DNA from: Viscum album
Taxonomy: Eukaryota; Streptophyta; Magnoliopsida; Santalales; Viscaceae
Reading direction: 5' to 3'
DNA length: 64,000 nt
NCBI GenBank assembly: GCA_963277665.1
Contig: OY728120.1
Span: forward strand, 944,805,195-944,869,194
Shown here piece by piece: positions 25,231-37,270 of this stretch. Made by a program: the position numbers and the translations under genes. The notes under the pieces were generated by a model. It had not been told where the DNA came from, did not search any database, and was given only the letters and a program-made list of their open reading frames with translations. How positions within the stretch are numbered: position 1 is the stretch's first letter; each line of letters begins with the position of its first letter.

Positions 25231-25237
25231 TATAAAA
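25231..25237 (+). promoter_or_regulatory. LTR TATA box (D2)
   Basis: TATAAAA within CTCACTTATAAAAGGG. It is followed by a C/T-rich leader (CCATCCTCTCTCTACTTTAC) equivalent to that of the C LTRs, which marks it as the probable promoter of the retroelement. Confidence 0.6.
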
Positions 25238-25559
25238 GGGAACCCATCCTCTCTCTACTTTACAAACAATTTTTCCAAATAGAATGACCAAATAATTACT
25301 CAATATCATATTAACTTACCTATCCATGATATATAATTTATATTATTTGGAAATTATGAATAAATATGTCATTAACAATGGATCTAAATAAGGTTTACCG
25401 AATAATACGTAATTGTCTTACAAGACATCATTAAATTTATTTCTTAGTTGACATCTTTTAGATATGTTGTATTAATCGTAAAATAATATACTTCGTATAC
25501 ATGATATAATATAATTTTATTATTATTGATAAACAACAAATATACACTATCTATTCCAT

Positions 25560-26005
25560 CAAATGGGATGTTAATGTATCACTTCTGTGTGTGTGTGGAC
25601 TACAACTTCAACATAGTAATAAATATCATTTTCCATCACAATATTTCAAGTATTATTATTATTATATGTTTAATATTAATAAATTATATTTATGAAATAA
25701 TTATTCTTCTAAATTTATAATTTCCCATCTATACTCTTACTTTCAGATTCGTTTTAGAATAATAATGTCATTCGTGCGTATGCACACACTACAACTTACA
25801 TGAAGTGATATCATTCATTTTTTGATTCTTATTTACAAGGATGGTAATAAGTATAGATAAAATAAATATATATTATAACTATGATATAATAATTATTCTG
25901 AAAAGGTAAATTTATTTACCAATGTTTCATTTTATCTAATGTAATGTTAAAATAGGGTTCATGCATGTGTACGACCTTCCGTCTCCATGAATGATATAAT
26001 TCAAT
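25560..26005 (+). repeat. Three ~187-bp modules in LTR D2
   Basis: Module anchors lie at about 25,597 (GGACTAC), 25,786 (ACACTAC) and 25,971 (ACGACCT), spaced 189 and 185 bp. The middle one keeps TCGTGCGTATGCAC, the third keeps GTGTACGACCTTCCGTCTCC, matching the C-family module GTACGACTTACCGTCTCC. Confidence 0.7.
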
Positions 26006-26037
26006 TTTCTACCTCTATCATTTTTCAATTACTATTA

Positions 26038-26062
26038 ATATATATATATATATATATATATA
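26038..26062. repeat. (TA)n microsatellite
   Basis: About 12 uninterrupted TA units just after the third module of LTR D2. Confidence 0.85.
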
Positions 26063-27294
26063 ATATTTTATATTATAATATTTATAATATTTTTTAGAAT
26101 ATGGAACTATGATCAATGTGCCGATACTAGAACCACTGATCTAAAATTCTCCTGAAAAACAAAACATTTAACACCTAGACAATATTATTTCAATAAGTAA
26201 TTATTAATTAATTGGGGATGAAATGTCATCGAGATATCATATATTATATTATAATAAGTTACATGATTCAGGTATATAATTATATTATATTATTATATAT
26301 TATAACTGAGGTTATATTTCCATTAATGTAATACAATGTTGAAGAAAGGGATTGATGTCTCTATATCATTTTAATCAGCATTGTTTGTGCTGGAATTTGG
26401 ATTAAAGGAAATTATATGATCATTTCCAAAAAAATCATTTCATGTTATTATTATTTTTTTTATTTCTTAATAATTAATTTTTTTCTTTCCTTTTACTTTC
26501 ATTATGTACTCATGATATTGAATGATTGTTTTTAAGGAAAAATTTGTTCATTTGTTTCTTCGGTTGAAAATATTTTTTCTTCCTTGTCTATGATTTCTAA
26601 AAATGATTCAAAATTTTTTATATACTTCTATTATTGATTAAATAATTTTTTAAACATTATTATTTAAAATTATTTAAATGGATTATTCATATCATTTTTT
26701 AAATGCGGTACATTAAACTTATTTCCACAATATGTGAACTTTATGTTTATTTTAATGCAAATTACATGAGTAGAATTTCCTACCATCGTGAGTAAGAAAT
26801 AGATTGAAGTTTATATTTCAAGTTACTAGGTATATTTTCTATGAAAAAGGTTTCCTTAATATTTTGAAATTTTTTAAATTTTAATTATTTATTTAAAAAT
26901 TAAAATGATACTTTACTCAAGAAACATTCCAATGGTCCTTTATAGATTCTTTTCATCTATAATAACATTATATGATTTCAGTTAGGAATTAATGGGGATA
27001 TGATCAAATGATACTATATTTTTTCATTATAAGGATTTTTTATAGTTTCAGTGGTAAAATATCGATGACGACCATTATTTTACCAGGGTTAAGTTATTTT
27101 TGAATGTTTTTATGGGCATTCTGTCATAAATTTGAAAGGATTTATGATTGTCTGATGGGTGGGATCATAATTATTTCTCCCTCAAATGAATTAGGTAAAT
27201 ATTAATGATATATGGGCTCAAAGATAATACATAAGATTTTCCAAATCCAAAAATAGGTTGCATATGAGCTTTTCACAATCTCAAAATAGGGTAC

Positions 27295-28467
27295 TGACTG
27301 AAAATTTATCTTTTATTATTGAAACACTTTTAAAGAAAAATGTGACAAACGAGAATTATCATGTAGAGAAAGCATCAAAGGAAACTGAATAGTTATTGAA
27401 TTACAACTTAATACTATTGAAACAATTCACCCTAAATAAATTCCAGACAAGATTGGTTACCTGTAAATATTGATCATCCTTTATAACATCTTCAAAGTGA
27501 TGTGCCAACTTGTCCCATGTATGCATTTAATCTTCTCTACTCATCTTCTTTTCATTGAATCCACTAATCAATATTAGGTTCTGTTTATCAATCCATACAC
27601 TCTTCCCCTTATTGGTGTCCACCAAAATACATATCTCCACCATCTCGTCTGCTTTTTCATGTGTGACATTAATCACAAAGATGCCCTCCACCATTTCTTC
27701 TTTTGAATGAACAATAAAATCTATGTCCATAGCTCCCTCTGCACCTTCAAAAATTGGATTAGAGGTCTCTAATGGGTCCCCTAATTCTCCATGCAGATCA
27801 ATAATAGAATGATCACCCCTCACTAGACCGGACGGTAAATGGATGGGGTCTCCCATCACTCCACAAGGAAACACATTTTCCTTGGAAACTCCACCTCCAG
27901 GTTATTCCACATTGGAAATTCAGACCCTCTCAATCTTCTTGTCCCTCAAATTGGATGTAGATCTTGTCTCCATTGGTTTTGAGAGGATTGAATAATCCTT
28001 CCGCCTTTTAGATTTGTTCTCTTTACCAAGGATGCAGTTACCTAATTCTCTGTCTCCCTTCCTTCCTTTCTTCCTCCTTGGGATATGATGTCCTCTACAG
28101 AGTTGTCCCCCGGGAAAACATCAAAAGGGTATCCAGACTCTTCATCAAATAACTCAACTTCCAACTGGACTAGTCCCACTTCAAAGGTTCTAGAAGGTTC
28201 TCATTGATCCAAGACATACTCACTAGCATCCATCCTAGCGAATTGATTAAGTAGCTTTAAACTAGACGACAACATAATTGGAGTAGACCATTTTGTAACC
28301 TTATTCCAACCATCAAGTCCATGTAAATTATTCCCCAAACCCTTATGCACTGTTAAACCAGCCATGACACCTGCTTCCTATACCCCATCAGGGAAGTCAC
28401 CACTGCCAGAGCATACTGCCTCACCATAGGAACCCAGAGTCACCTGATCGGTTCCCCTATCTACCTG
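27295..28467 (-). mobile_element. Foreign 1.2-kb insert in LTR D2 with protein-like minus-strand frames
   Basis: This segment is less AT-rich than the LTR and interrupts the short tandem repeat present in D1. On the minus strand it reads as decayed coding sequence: a frame with MAGLTVHKGLGNNLHGLDG, a basic stretch KRRKDYSILSKPMETRS, and an open 115-codon frame at 27,527-27,874 rich in acidic residues (VWIDKQNLILISG). I do not recognise the family; a LINE first-ORF linker or a captured gene fragment are both possible. ATAGGGTAC flanks it on both sides (27,286-27,294 and 28,468-28,476). That 9-bp duplication would suit a Mutator-like element, but no terminal inverted repeats are visible, and the same word also occurs naturally at the joints of the host tandem repeat. 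Confidence 0.5.
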
Positions 28468-28473
28468 ATAGGG

Positions 28474-28570
28474 TACATTTGAGGTTATATAAGCACTAAA
28501 TTGGGTACACAATAGGCTATCCAATGACCAATTAGATACATGGGTGGTTATACCAATCCTAACATGTTAT
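28474..28570 (+). repeat. Short tandem repeat in LTR D2 (right of the insert)
   Basis: Units start TACATTT (28,474), TACACAA (28,506) and TACATGGG (28,537), spaced 32 and 31 bp. They are equivalent to the repeat at 20,135-20,310 in D1. At least one further unit lies left of the insert (near 27,258-27,294). Confidence 0.7.
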
Positions 28571-29310
28571 CAATATTATTATGGGTATCCTTGACATTAG
28601 ATTTATATAATCAAGATTATTAAAGACATTTTTCCACTTGTTTATGATTTGATCTTATGCCAATGTTATGGTATCATGGTGCATGTTCTTTAATCCCTTT
28701 ATGATACATTTATTATGATCATTAATGAATTATTCCATGTCTTGTTTTTATGATATAATAATTGTTTGGAATGATTTTTAAATGTCAAATCACGTTCTCA
28801 TACTCATTATTCCCATTTTATGTCTAAATCATCATTGATATTTATATTGATTATCCTTATAGTGAATCTTATGTCACATTTTATTACATTTTATTTTCCC
28901 TAGGATATGGATTAAATTTTTATGTATGATGTGTCTTATAATAGTGTTATTTATGAAAAACAATGTGGTGTATTTAGATCATTTATAAACCAGTTGTTTG
29001 TGTTTCAATGTTTACAAAGACACTAAACCAGTATGGCCCTGAAGTGGATCATAATTTTATGAATATTAATATAATAAGATGTAATATTTAGTTATGAAAA
29101 CAATAGGTCTCCATAAATAAAATCATTATCTGGGTATTAAAAATAGATATAGGTTATAGAATAGATATACCTTGAGGTAATAACCTGAAAAATGGTGTAT
29201 TGGTTATTAAATAAAACATCACGTGGTGCACGAAAAAAGGAATAATGTAACACCTAGTTTGACCCACTCATGGGATATGATTTAGTTAATGGAATATTAT
29301 TTACAATAAT

Positions 29311-30698
29311 TTATGAAGTATTTTTTATCTTAAGGAATTAAGATAATATTTATGATAAAATCTGTTTGGAATATATCAATATTGAACCAAGAGTGAGTAA
29401 GGTTGAACAGAATGTTACTTTGATGGTTTACATTTGTAATACATCCTGAGGAATAGTTTTTTAGATATATTTTTTATAGTTTAATTAAGATTATTAATTA
29501 CTCACATTAAATTAATTTAGTTTTATTAATAGATGACGATCATAGTAACTTAGTTAACAATGGATATCATTAATAATATTGATATTTTCCCCATGAAAAA
29601 TAGAATAAGACACGAGTTTCTGTGATAAATCCTGTGATTATTCCAAGAAAAATATCAACAATTATTATTATCAATGTTAACATTGTTGATTACATAAACA
29701 TAAAAAATAATAGATGGATGGATTCCCATGAATGTTGGGGTGATTAAGATGATGACGTAAAAACACTAAATTTTATTCATGTCAAAAATATGGGAATAGG
29801 TACAATGGAAAATTTGTTAAATAAAATAGAATATGTTTTATATTTTGTGAATTAGGGTTATTAAAACCAATTATCAAGGTAAATATGAAGATATTAGTGG
29901 AATATTTTAAATGAAATAGAGTTCATCTAGTTGTACTACTAATAGTTTATTTTATTAAATGTGTGGAGCCTGGAAATTATCTAATATAGTGTCATACTAA
30001 ATGACTTAATAATAATGATAGGAACTATAAATTTCATTGAAAAAGGAAAGAAAATGAAAACAAACTACAAAAGTGGGATGATTTTTATAGAATTAAAAAG
30101 ATTTATCACCCACTTATAAATAATGAGTTTTTTATTCTTATATTGCACAACTTACCCCTCTATACCTTGAATGTTTTCTAAAAACATATTGTCACCTCTA
30201 TTATGAATATATATTAATTTATTAATAAAATCATATAGTGTTGTGATTATTGAATCCCATGTAAATAACTCCTCTCTAATAGATTTTTATGGTTATAAAT
30301 TTCCTATAAAATGAATTTATCCCCCTTTAGTCAAATTAGATTTGATTTTTGGAATGGATTCACTCTATTGACTTATAGTCCATGATAATTTCAATGATTT
30401 AAATATTAATTCTAAAAAAACTCATTACCACATATTAAGTCTATTTATAAACACCCAATTTAAAAATTACTCCCATTATATTGGGATATTTATCATAAAT
30501 GGTTAAATTAAAAGTTAACATTAGTTACATACCTATTGTGAGGGGAAAGATGTGTACACTAGTGGAACATAAGATAGTAAGGGAGAAATCTCACTAGAAA
30601 TAAAATCTTGAGTAATGAATATCGTTAATATACACTTATTTATTTTCATTAGTGAGTAGTAATTGAACTTAAAAAAATATAATTTATATAATGGGGAA
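29311..30698 (+). mobile_element. Second, shorter D internal region
   Basis: It sits between LTR D2 and LTR D3 and ends with a purine-rich ATGGGGAA next to the D3 start. Local matches to the first internal region include TTTATTCATGTCAA (29,774), TATATTTTGTGA (about 29,840) and AATTTATCCCCC (about 30,312). No pol motif found. It is about 0.9 kb shorter than the first copy, so it has suffered deletions. Confidence 0.5.
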
Positions 30699-31912
30699 TG
30701 TAACACCGTAATATTTTAAATTATATATTCCATTAAAAATTTTGGTGTTTGATAACCTTCTTCATAGTCAATACTGAACCAAAAAGAACTACAAGATGTC
30801 ATATAAACATTAAAATATAGTTATGGAATTGTGAGAAAAAACATATTTGTATTCAAAATATGAAATATATAAAATATATGAATAAATAAAAGTAAATATC
30901 ATTATTAATACTAATTAATCCGTGAAAATTCAATTATTATAGCTAAATAACTAATAAGACTAATTTTTGTTGTAATATGAAACCCTTTAAAAATTATATT
31001 TTTGGAAATTTGTTATTTCAAAAAGAAATTTTTTGATATGAATAATATATTAACCGTAACATGATTATAAATTGAGTGGATGTAAAAGTAAACAAAATAT
31101 CAGTATTTAAAAAAGGTTTTTTCCTATAAAAAATTTTCCTTACTTTTTTATTTTTTTATATAAAAGTTAAATTCTAAAATACTATAATTTTAATTTTAAA
31201 AATAAAAAATTATTTTTAGATTCAGTATGATAATATTATGTTAAGTTAATTTTTATTTTATTTTTTTGATGTTGAATATTTTAATATGAATAGTGAAAAA
31301 TATAGTTTTTATCGAAACTATAAATATTAATAATTTATCTGTACATAATAATGAACTGCTCGTTAAAAAAATCTTTTAATTGATAAAATATGTATTTATG
31401 GAGTAAAGCTAAAAATTTATGAATACCATTCTATATATATGAAAAAAATGGTTAAAATTCATTTAATATAAGTCTTATTTTCAAATTAAAGAAACTATTT
31501 ATGTCCTTTTCTTTTAATTAAATAATATTTTTTAATTTTTTTATTTATTTCTATGAAATCCATTTAAATTTTATTTCTTCACAATAAACTAATTTATATC
31601 ATGAAAATCAATGAAATTGACTATCATCAATTTTCCTTGGCCATCCTGACCTATTTTTCTATCTGTCCCACGAAAAGGCCTCAATCACTTCTCCACATAA
31701 GCTAGAGGCTATTGAATAGTAGTGAGGGACTAAAAGGATATCGTGTCGGTACTATTCCGTTGAATTAGAGTGAAACAATAGTTAAAATAAACCAATCTCA
31801 TACACATCCATGAATGTCAGAGTGTACATAAATATATAATTAATTTTTGAAACAACTATTATAAAGGAAGTGTTGCAAAAATTCTCAATGAAAGCATTCA
31901 TACCCTTGTATC
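30699..31912 (+). mobile_element. LTR D3, truncated by element A
   Basis: Begins TGTAACACCGTAATATTTT, the best preserved of the three D LTR starts. It follows the D2 pattern until the start of the 5' LTR of A at 31,913, before the TATA box and modules are reached. The rest of D3 should lie beyond the right end of element A, outside the window. Confidence 0.6.
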
Positions 31913-34577
31913 TATAATGTCTTGAATTTTATGTGTATTATTTTTAAACATTATATAGATTAATTTTGAGACCAGAAATTGAGATAGCATGTGATTCTGA
32001 GTCCCGATGTGTCCGGAATAAATATTTGAAATATAATAAAATATTATATAACCCCCATGAATAGTTTTATTTATGAGTTTAATAACTTCTAAATGGTTAC
32101 TGAATCAGAAATCTGAGGTCATCGTTGAGTTTAGAGCATCAACTTTAACCTAGGTTCTGATTAACATCGGTCGGTGCGGGTTGGCTGTGAAAAGTAACTT
32201 CAGACATTTTAAAAGGATAAAATAAATTGAAGATTTATTTTATTTTCTTTGTTTCCTCAACATAGTGACATAGTGGCTTATAATTTTATGTGAGCCTTTT
32301 GGTAGAGATCTAGGGTTAGTCTCATAACCCTATAATTCCCTAAAGGCTCTTGAGAAACCATAAATATTTCTCTCAGTGGGCAACATGGAAATTGTTGATT
32401 GAAAATCAAAGAATTCTATTATTGATGGATCTCTTGAATTGAAATCGATATTCAATAGAAATAGACCCAATTCCCTTATAGGATGCATTCTTTAAATTTC
32501 ATTCCCAATTCATAAATTCAACAATGAACATGGAAAAAATAATGAACTGGTTGATCTATAGTTCAATCACTCCTTGTGGGATGGTTTATATGTTGTGGAA
32601 TCCTCATGGTTTGATAATTTAAAACCTGAATTTTTTTTCTTATTGTTCTTAAGAGAATGGGTTGAGGATGGATTGAACAATGGTTAAGGATCATTCCTCA
32701 TATTTATTCACCATAATTTCTCTCGCCAATTTCTTACAAGTGTCCTTTTCCCTTCGGCGGTTTTATGAACAAACAATCACTGTGCCTTTGTTTCTAGGAA
32801 GAACAATAAAAAATTAAATATCCAACCTCGAGATGAATTAATGGAGGTTTGGTGGCCACAAAGACAGATGAATCAAAGTGAATCGAAAGAAACCTTTCTT
32901 TGAGTGGTGTTCGTCGTAATTGATTAAAATGTTTTTCCATGCCGACAGAAGGCCCGAAACACCTTTATTAGATTTTAGGGTGATGAAATGATACTAGATA
33001 CAATGTTTTGATGTGAACGGACCCCATAATTGGGAGAAGGGAGACTGGTCAAGGCGCATAGAGGAAGAATAGATGATTATGGAAAATCCTAATGAATAGG
33101 GTGTGAAACCTAGTGTTACACAGCCTGTGGACCCCACTAAGCGGTGGAAAGGGTTTCAAGAGATATATAAATGTCACATGCTGTGTGACTCCTATCACAT
33201 GGACGGTAGGCCTTTCCCAGTGACTCGGAATGTATCTAACGAGACATACGAGCATGGGCTGGAGTACACTAGTTTCCTACACAGTGTGTACTCCCCTATA
33301 CAGCTTAGTCTGGACCAAGTACATCGACTACCATGTGTGATGGTACACAGGTAGAGACACACGGTTTGTCACTATGAACTGAAACATGGCAAGAGTGCAT
33401 GAGGTGGACCCCATATTGAAGGAAACAGAGTGTAACTCTTCTACACGGTGTGTACCCATCTTTTATAAGAAATGTTCTAACAAAATAGTTTGTTGTACAT
33501 GGGAAGTACCCTGGGTGAAGGAACCCAACGTGTGACCCTACTACACACCATATATTCTTTTCTATAAGGCATGATTCTCTTTTCATACACATCATGGACA
33601 TGTTTCATTATGTTTCTTTCTCTTATCGCTTCCCGGAAGGTATGTTTGAAGCATTACCTACTCATAATACTATGATCCCTTCTACAAGACTTTCTATGTA
33701 GAGTTTTTGGGAATTCCCTGAGAGGCCTGTTGTAGGATATTCTATTCATTCTTCATTCCCTATCTATATTCTTTGGTATGTATGTGACTAACTTCATTAG
33801 TGATCAATCCTCTACTAAGAAGGTAAATCCAGATTGAGTTTTTGGTATCACCTCATGGCCCTAGTTGTGATCCGTATCTATGGTATCATATTATCTTCAA
33901 TCTATCATCATATCTCTCTCTTCATTGTTTAGGATAATGAGTACTTTTCATGAGGACATCATCAGTTCTTTCGGAATCTAGAATGTGTTCACCCGGATGA
34001 GTGTTTCGTGGAATATTTGAGATGAATTCATAATTTCATTATTCAGTGGTTGTGACTTACCTAAATATTATGTGTCTGGTATTAATTATATATTGATATT
34101 CATGTTATATTTGTTGTAGAAACAAATTTTGTAGATCCAACATCATATTCCTTTGTGTATTTCTTTATTGTTTTGGGGTGTCTTGATCGGTATTGTTATA
34201 CTCACTCATACATTGGTTTTTTCCAAAAATGTCATGTCTTTTCCAGATGAGTGGCCTTTTGATGGGGTCCTAGGTTGGCTAAGACCAGATTAAGCTTTGT
34301 GAGATCAGGTGGTCTAAGTGTTCATATGGCTACAGATATCATTCCCAGAACCCTTTACATACCGGTTGTACTTTTTAGTTTACAAACTCTTTTTGGTGGG
34401 CTTATATTCTACTCTGATTTACATTACCCCACATTACATTCATGTCGTACTCTGTTTGGGATATAGTGGTGTGCATGAATTTGGTTTTTAGTAGTTTTTA
34501 CATTTCATAATTTTGTGGGATTGGAGATATGTGTGTGAAGACATGTACATAAAAAATTCCTCCATGTCAGTGATATT
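31913..34577 (+). mobile_element. 5' LTR of gypsy element A
   Basis: The start TATAATGTCTTGAATTTTATG aligns with TTTAATGTCCGAGATTTTATG at 51,424. The two copies stay colinear through GTGTATTATTTTTAAA, the AGATTTATTTTATTTTCTTT block, the palindromic ACACGGTGTGTA region (33,110-33,560), and the CTACTCATA / TATGATCC region, up to about 33,970 (equal to 53,470). The right edge is placed near 34,577, where TATTATA is followed by a degenerate primer-site-like string. Open frames inside (such as 33,103-33,354) are not shared with the other copy. Confidence 0.8.
33110..33560 (+). repeat. Degenerate ACACGGTGTGTA array in A 5' LTR
   Basis: Palindrome-like words recur every 60-170 bases: TTACACAGCCTGTGGACC (33,115), CACATGCTGTGTGACTCC (33,175), ACACAGTGTGTACTCC (33,280), GACACACGGTTTGTCAC (33,356), CTACACGGTGTGTACCC (33,441) and ACGTGTGACCCTACTACAC (33,525). 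They look like an old tandem repeat with a core CTACACGGTGTGTA..CC. Confidence 0.7.
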
Positions 34578-34690
34578 ATAACTCGGTTCTAGTCACAAGC
34601 CCATGGCCTATTTGAGGGGAGCTTTGGGAGTTGAGGAATGGGACCCTCTAGTAAAGGTCATGATAGAATGGTATATGAGGTAGTTGGTTA
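34578..34690 (+). mobile_element. Element A leader, left of the copia insertion
   Basis: A short stretch after the A 5' LTR with GAGGGGAGCTTTGGGAG. It is separated from the A gag region (from about 43,300) by the copia element. The exact junction near 34,690 could not be fixed. Confidence 0.4.
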
Positions 34691-35156
34691 TTCTTTAGGT
34701 CCAATATTCCATGAGAATGGTTTGCAGAAACAGTTTTATGTTCTTTGAGTTTGTCTTGTAGGCTATGCATTGGGTCGAAGTTGGCTGATGACGTTCTTGG
34801 ATGAATGAAGTATTGTCTTTTCTTGAAAAGGAAGTTTGAGAAGAATGGAAATCACATAACTTTGTATAATTGGAGATTAAAGATAAGAAAGTTATAATAG
34901 TTTCCACGGTAAATTTGACAATGCTTTGTTGGTCTGTATTTCACTAAGATCATATATTGGTTAGATAACTTATTATGAAAGAATTATGAAGGAAATAGGG
35001 AGAAAAGATTCATCCAATCAACATGGTTTTTCATGCATAAGCAGGTGTCTAAAGTGAATTTACATTAACATCACATCAAAATATGTAAAATTGATGAATT
35101 TTTTGAATATGGGCTTCATGAAATAGATTTTGTGAAGACATGAAGTATTTTGACGG
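34691..35156 (+). mobile_element. Extra copy of the copia pol 3' end, left of the 5' LTR
   Basis: This segment is colinear with about 41,410-41,763, the RNase H end and 3' untranslated part of the copia element. Shared words are TTGGATGAATGAA, GGAAGTTTGAGAAGAA, TTAGATAACTTA and AGGGAGAAAAGAT. It therefore precedes the left LTR with the sequence normally found before a 3' LTR, as in a tandem element pair. It has about 105 extra bases (about 35,046-35,150) absent from the right copy. No open frame is preserved. Confidence 0.75.
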
Positions 35157-36326
35157 TGTTCTTCACCATTACAATGAGCTTCTCGAATGGAGTAGGTGAC
35201 GATATTTTCATGTAAGATTTACAGCAAAAAGGAAGATGGATCATACCGATGGTGAAAATGAAGAAGGATCATTGCAGTGCATCAAAGGAAGACAGATCAT
35301 CATATAGGTGCAAAGGATTTGATAGAATGCTTCACGATTATGATGACCATTGCGAATCTGGAAAATTTCCCTGGTGCTTCGCAAAACAGAGTTAATTTCA
35401 CCATAAATTTCATATCACATTGACTTGATGCTGACATGGCACCAAGGAGGCTATAATTTTCTAGAGTTTGTGATAAAATACTATAAATAGTCCCCTACCA
35501 CCTTGAGAAATGTAGAGAGACATAATGAGAATCATAGAGATCTCGAATTTCAAAGAAGGTTCACAGGGAAAAACGAGCTATGCGAAGGCAGTAAGCTCTG
35601 AAAAGGAAATGAGCTTCATAGAGATCCTTTGAGAAATGATAAATAATTGAGCTTCACAAATACCTATATGTGCTCCATGATATTGTGAGCTTTACGACCT
35701 AGTGAGATATGCGAAAAAGAGGTATTTGTGAACTACTGTGCTCTGCGATGATATGAGCTTCGAAAAAGAGCTCTGTGAAGGAGCTTTTCGATCAAAAGAT
35801 TTGAGTACCCAAATTAAGTGAGAAGTGATTTCAAGTGAATCATGATATGACTGGGGTATAGGACTAAGAATAATTATTAAGTCCAAGTAGTTCCTATCAA
35901 CCTCTAGATAGTAAATAGAAGATTTGGTTTCAAATATTAGATGTGTAAATGGTTGTCAAGAAGCACATAGATATTGCTTTAATATATTTATTCTAATAGA
36001 TTGCACACATACTTGAGGATTATCTCCAAAGTACTCAACGATTGAAAGGGAACATCCTATATGTTTTATTCAATATCAAAGTATTTTTTTCTAGTGTATT
36101 TTGTGGCACTGTATTATTTCCATACCATACCAAGGACGTAGCTACTTTTGTTGAGTGGTGAACTTTGTTAATCTTGTGCTCCAAAGGTTGTGCGTGTTTT
36201 TCATGGAAAAAAGTCTTTAATATGAGGCTAAGGTTGTTTAAAAAATGGAAACATAAAAGAAAAATATAACACTAATTCATCCACCCCCCCTCTCGGTGAT
36301 ACATAAATCCGGACTAGGTAACTTCA
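35157..36326 (+). mobile_element. Left LTR of copia element
   Basis: Begins TGTTCTTCACCATTACAATG and aligns throughout with 41,764-42,931 (TGTTTTCTGTGATTACGATG). The two copies are about 1,170 and 1,168 bp. Shared landmarks include GTAAGATTTGCAG-type sequence, AGTACCCAAATTAAGTGAGAAG, GTGAATCATGATATGA, and a CCCCC.CTCTC.GTGATACAT block near the right end. A primer binding site follows immediately, so it serves as the 5' LTR of the copia body to its right. Confidence 0.88.
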
Positions 36327-36328
36327 AT

Positions 36329-36341
36329 TGTTATTAGAGTC
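36329..36341 (+). promoter_or_regulatory. Copia primer binding site (tRNA-Met type)
   Basis: TGTTATTAGAGTC lies three bases after the left LTR and matches the common plant TGGTATCAGAGC site, complementary to initiator tRNA-Met, at most positions. In a live element, minus-strand DNA synthesis would begin here. Confidence 0.75.
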
Positions 36342-36390
36342 ACAATTTCCCTTTGTTTTTCCTTCACGGAATTTTTTAAGAGAAGTATCG

Positions 36391-37270
36391 ATGGAAAATA
36401 TGAATTGAGTGAATAGTAAGGGGATTACAATATTTTATGGGAAGAATTATCATATCTGGAAATATTAAATGATGCCTTATCTTATGTCTCTTGGATATGA
36501 AGTTATTGAAACTACAACAGGTGTATTTAATGCTATTTATGACAGGGTTCCTCTTACTCATGTAGATAAGAAGAATCATGAAAATTATTGAAGATATAAA
36601 AACATGTTAATCTCATCTCTTTCTGATAGTTAATTTTTAAGATAGAAATATGTCGCTATAGCCAAAGAAATATATGACAAACTAAAAAAAATCTATGAAG
36701 GAAATACAAATGTAAAGAAGGCAAAACATCACATATGAAGGCTAAAGTATAAAGACTTAAATATGGGAGAGCATGAATCTATTGGGGAGTTATTTACAAG
36801 GATTAATGAAATTGTTAGCAAAAATAGATGTCTTGGTGAAAAGATAGATTATTCTATAGTTATTTGGAAAATATTATGAATTATTTCTAAAAAATATGAT
36901 TCTAAAGTTTCGTCAATGGAAGATGGATACCTTGAAACATTATATCTGGATGATTTCCAAAGCACTCTCATCACTTTTGAAATGAGAAGGGAGTAGACTA
37001 TGAAGAGAAAAGAAAAGGATGATAGAGAAATGTATTTCAATGATGCAAAGTGGGGGAAGTCAAATAAAATTCTTATTGAAGATGAAGCTATTGAATCTGT
37101 CTCTGAAAATGAGGTATTTCAAAATTTTGATGAAATTTTATCCTCTTTTTCTAAATTTGGGAAATGTGTTACTTGTAAATAACAAGGGAAACTCCCTTTA
37201 AAATTTTTTAAATGTGGATTTTCAATCCAATTTGTTGATAATTCTTGTCAAAAAGGGAAAGATAATGATT
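36391..37270 (+). pseudogene. Copia gag (UBN2-type capsid and degenerate zinc knuckle)
   Basis: The ATG at 36,391 is the probable gag start, but a TGA follows five codons later. Downstream frames give a UBN2-type gag pattern: FYGKNYHIWKY, AIAKEIYDKLKKIYEG, KAKHHI, ESIGELFTRINEIV, CLGEKIDYSIVIWKIL and KYDSKVSSMED, then LDDFQSTLITFEMRRE. The zinc knuckle near 37,205-37,260 reads FKCGF...SC with the first Cys and the His lost. Gag would have formed the virus-like particle that packages the retroelement RNA. Several stops and frame changes make it non-functional. The pattern resembles the SIRE/Maximus group, an inference from memory of the family. Confidence 0.85.

Larger units (their letters stand above)
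23483..29310 (+). mobile_element. LTR D2 with a 1.2-kb foreign insert
   Basis: Starts TTTAACACCTTGATATTTTAA and runs colinear with D1: the ATGAAGTCATTTT block, TATAAAAGGG at 25,231, three spaced modules, the short tandem repeat split by an insert (27,295-28,467), and the block GTTTACAAAGACACTAAA (near 29,010) also found at 20,757. The right edge (about 29,310, near TATTATTTACA) is approximate. Without the insert it is about 4.65 kb, close to the length of D1. Confidence 0.65.

Noticed and set aside
27286..28476. ATAGGGTAC as a definite 9-bp Mutator target duplication
   Set aside because: The same word arises at the junctions of the host short tandem repeat, and no terminal inverted repeats were seen, so it is left as a possibility only.
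33103..33601. Frames of 83 and 98 codons on opposite strands
   Set aside because: They are in the A 5' LTR and not shared with the 3' LTR copy.
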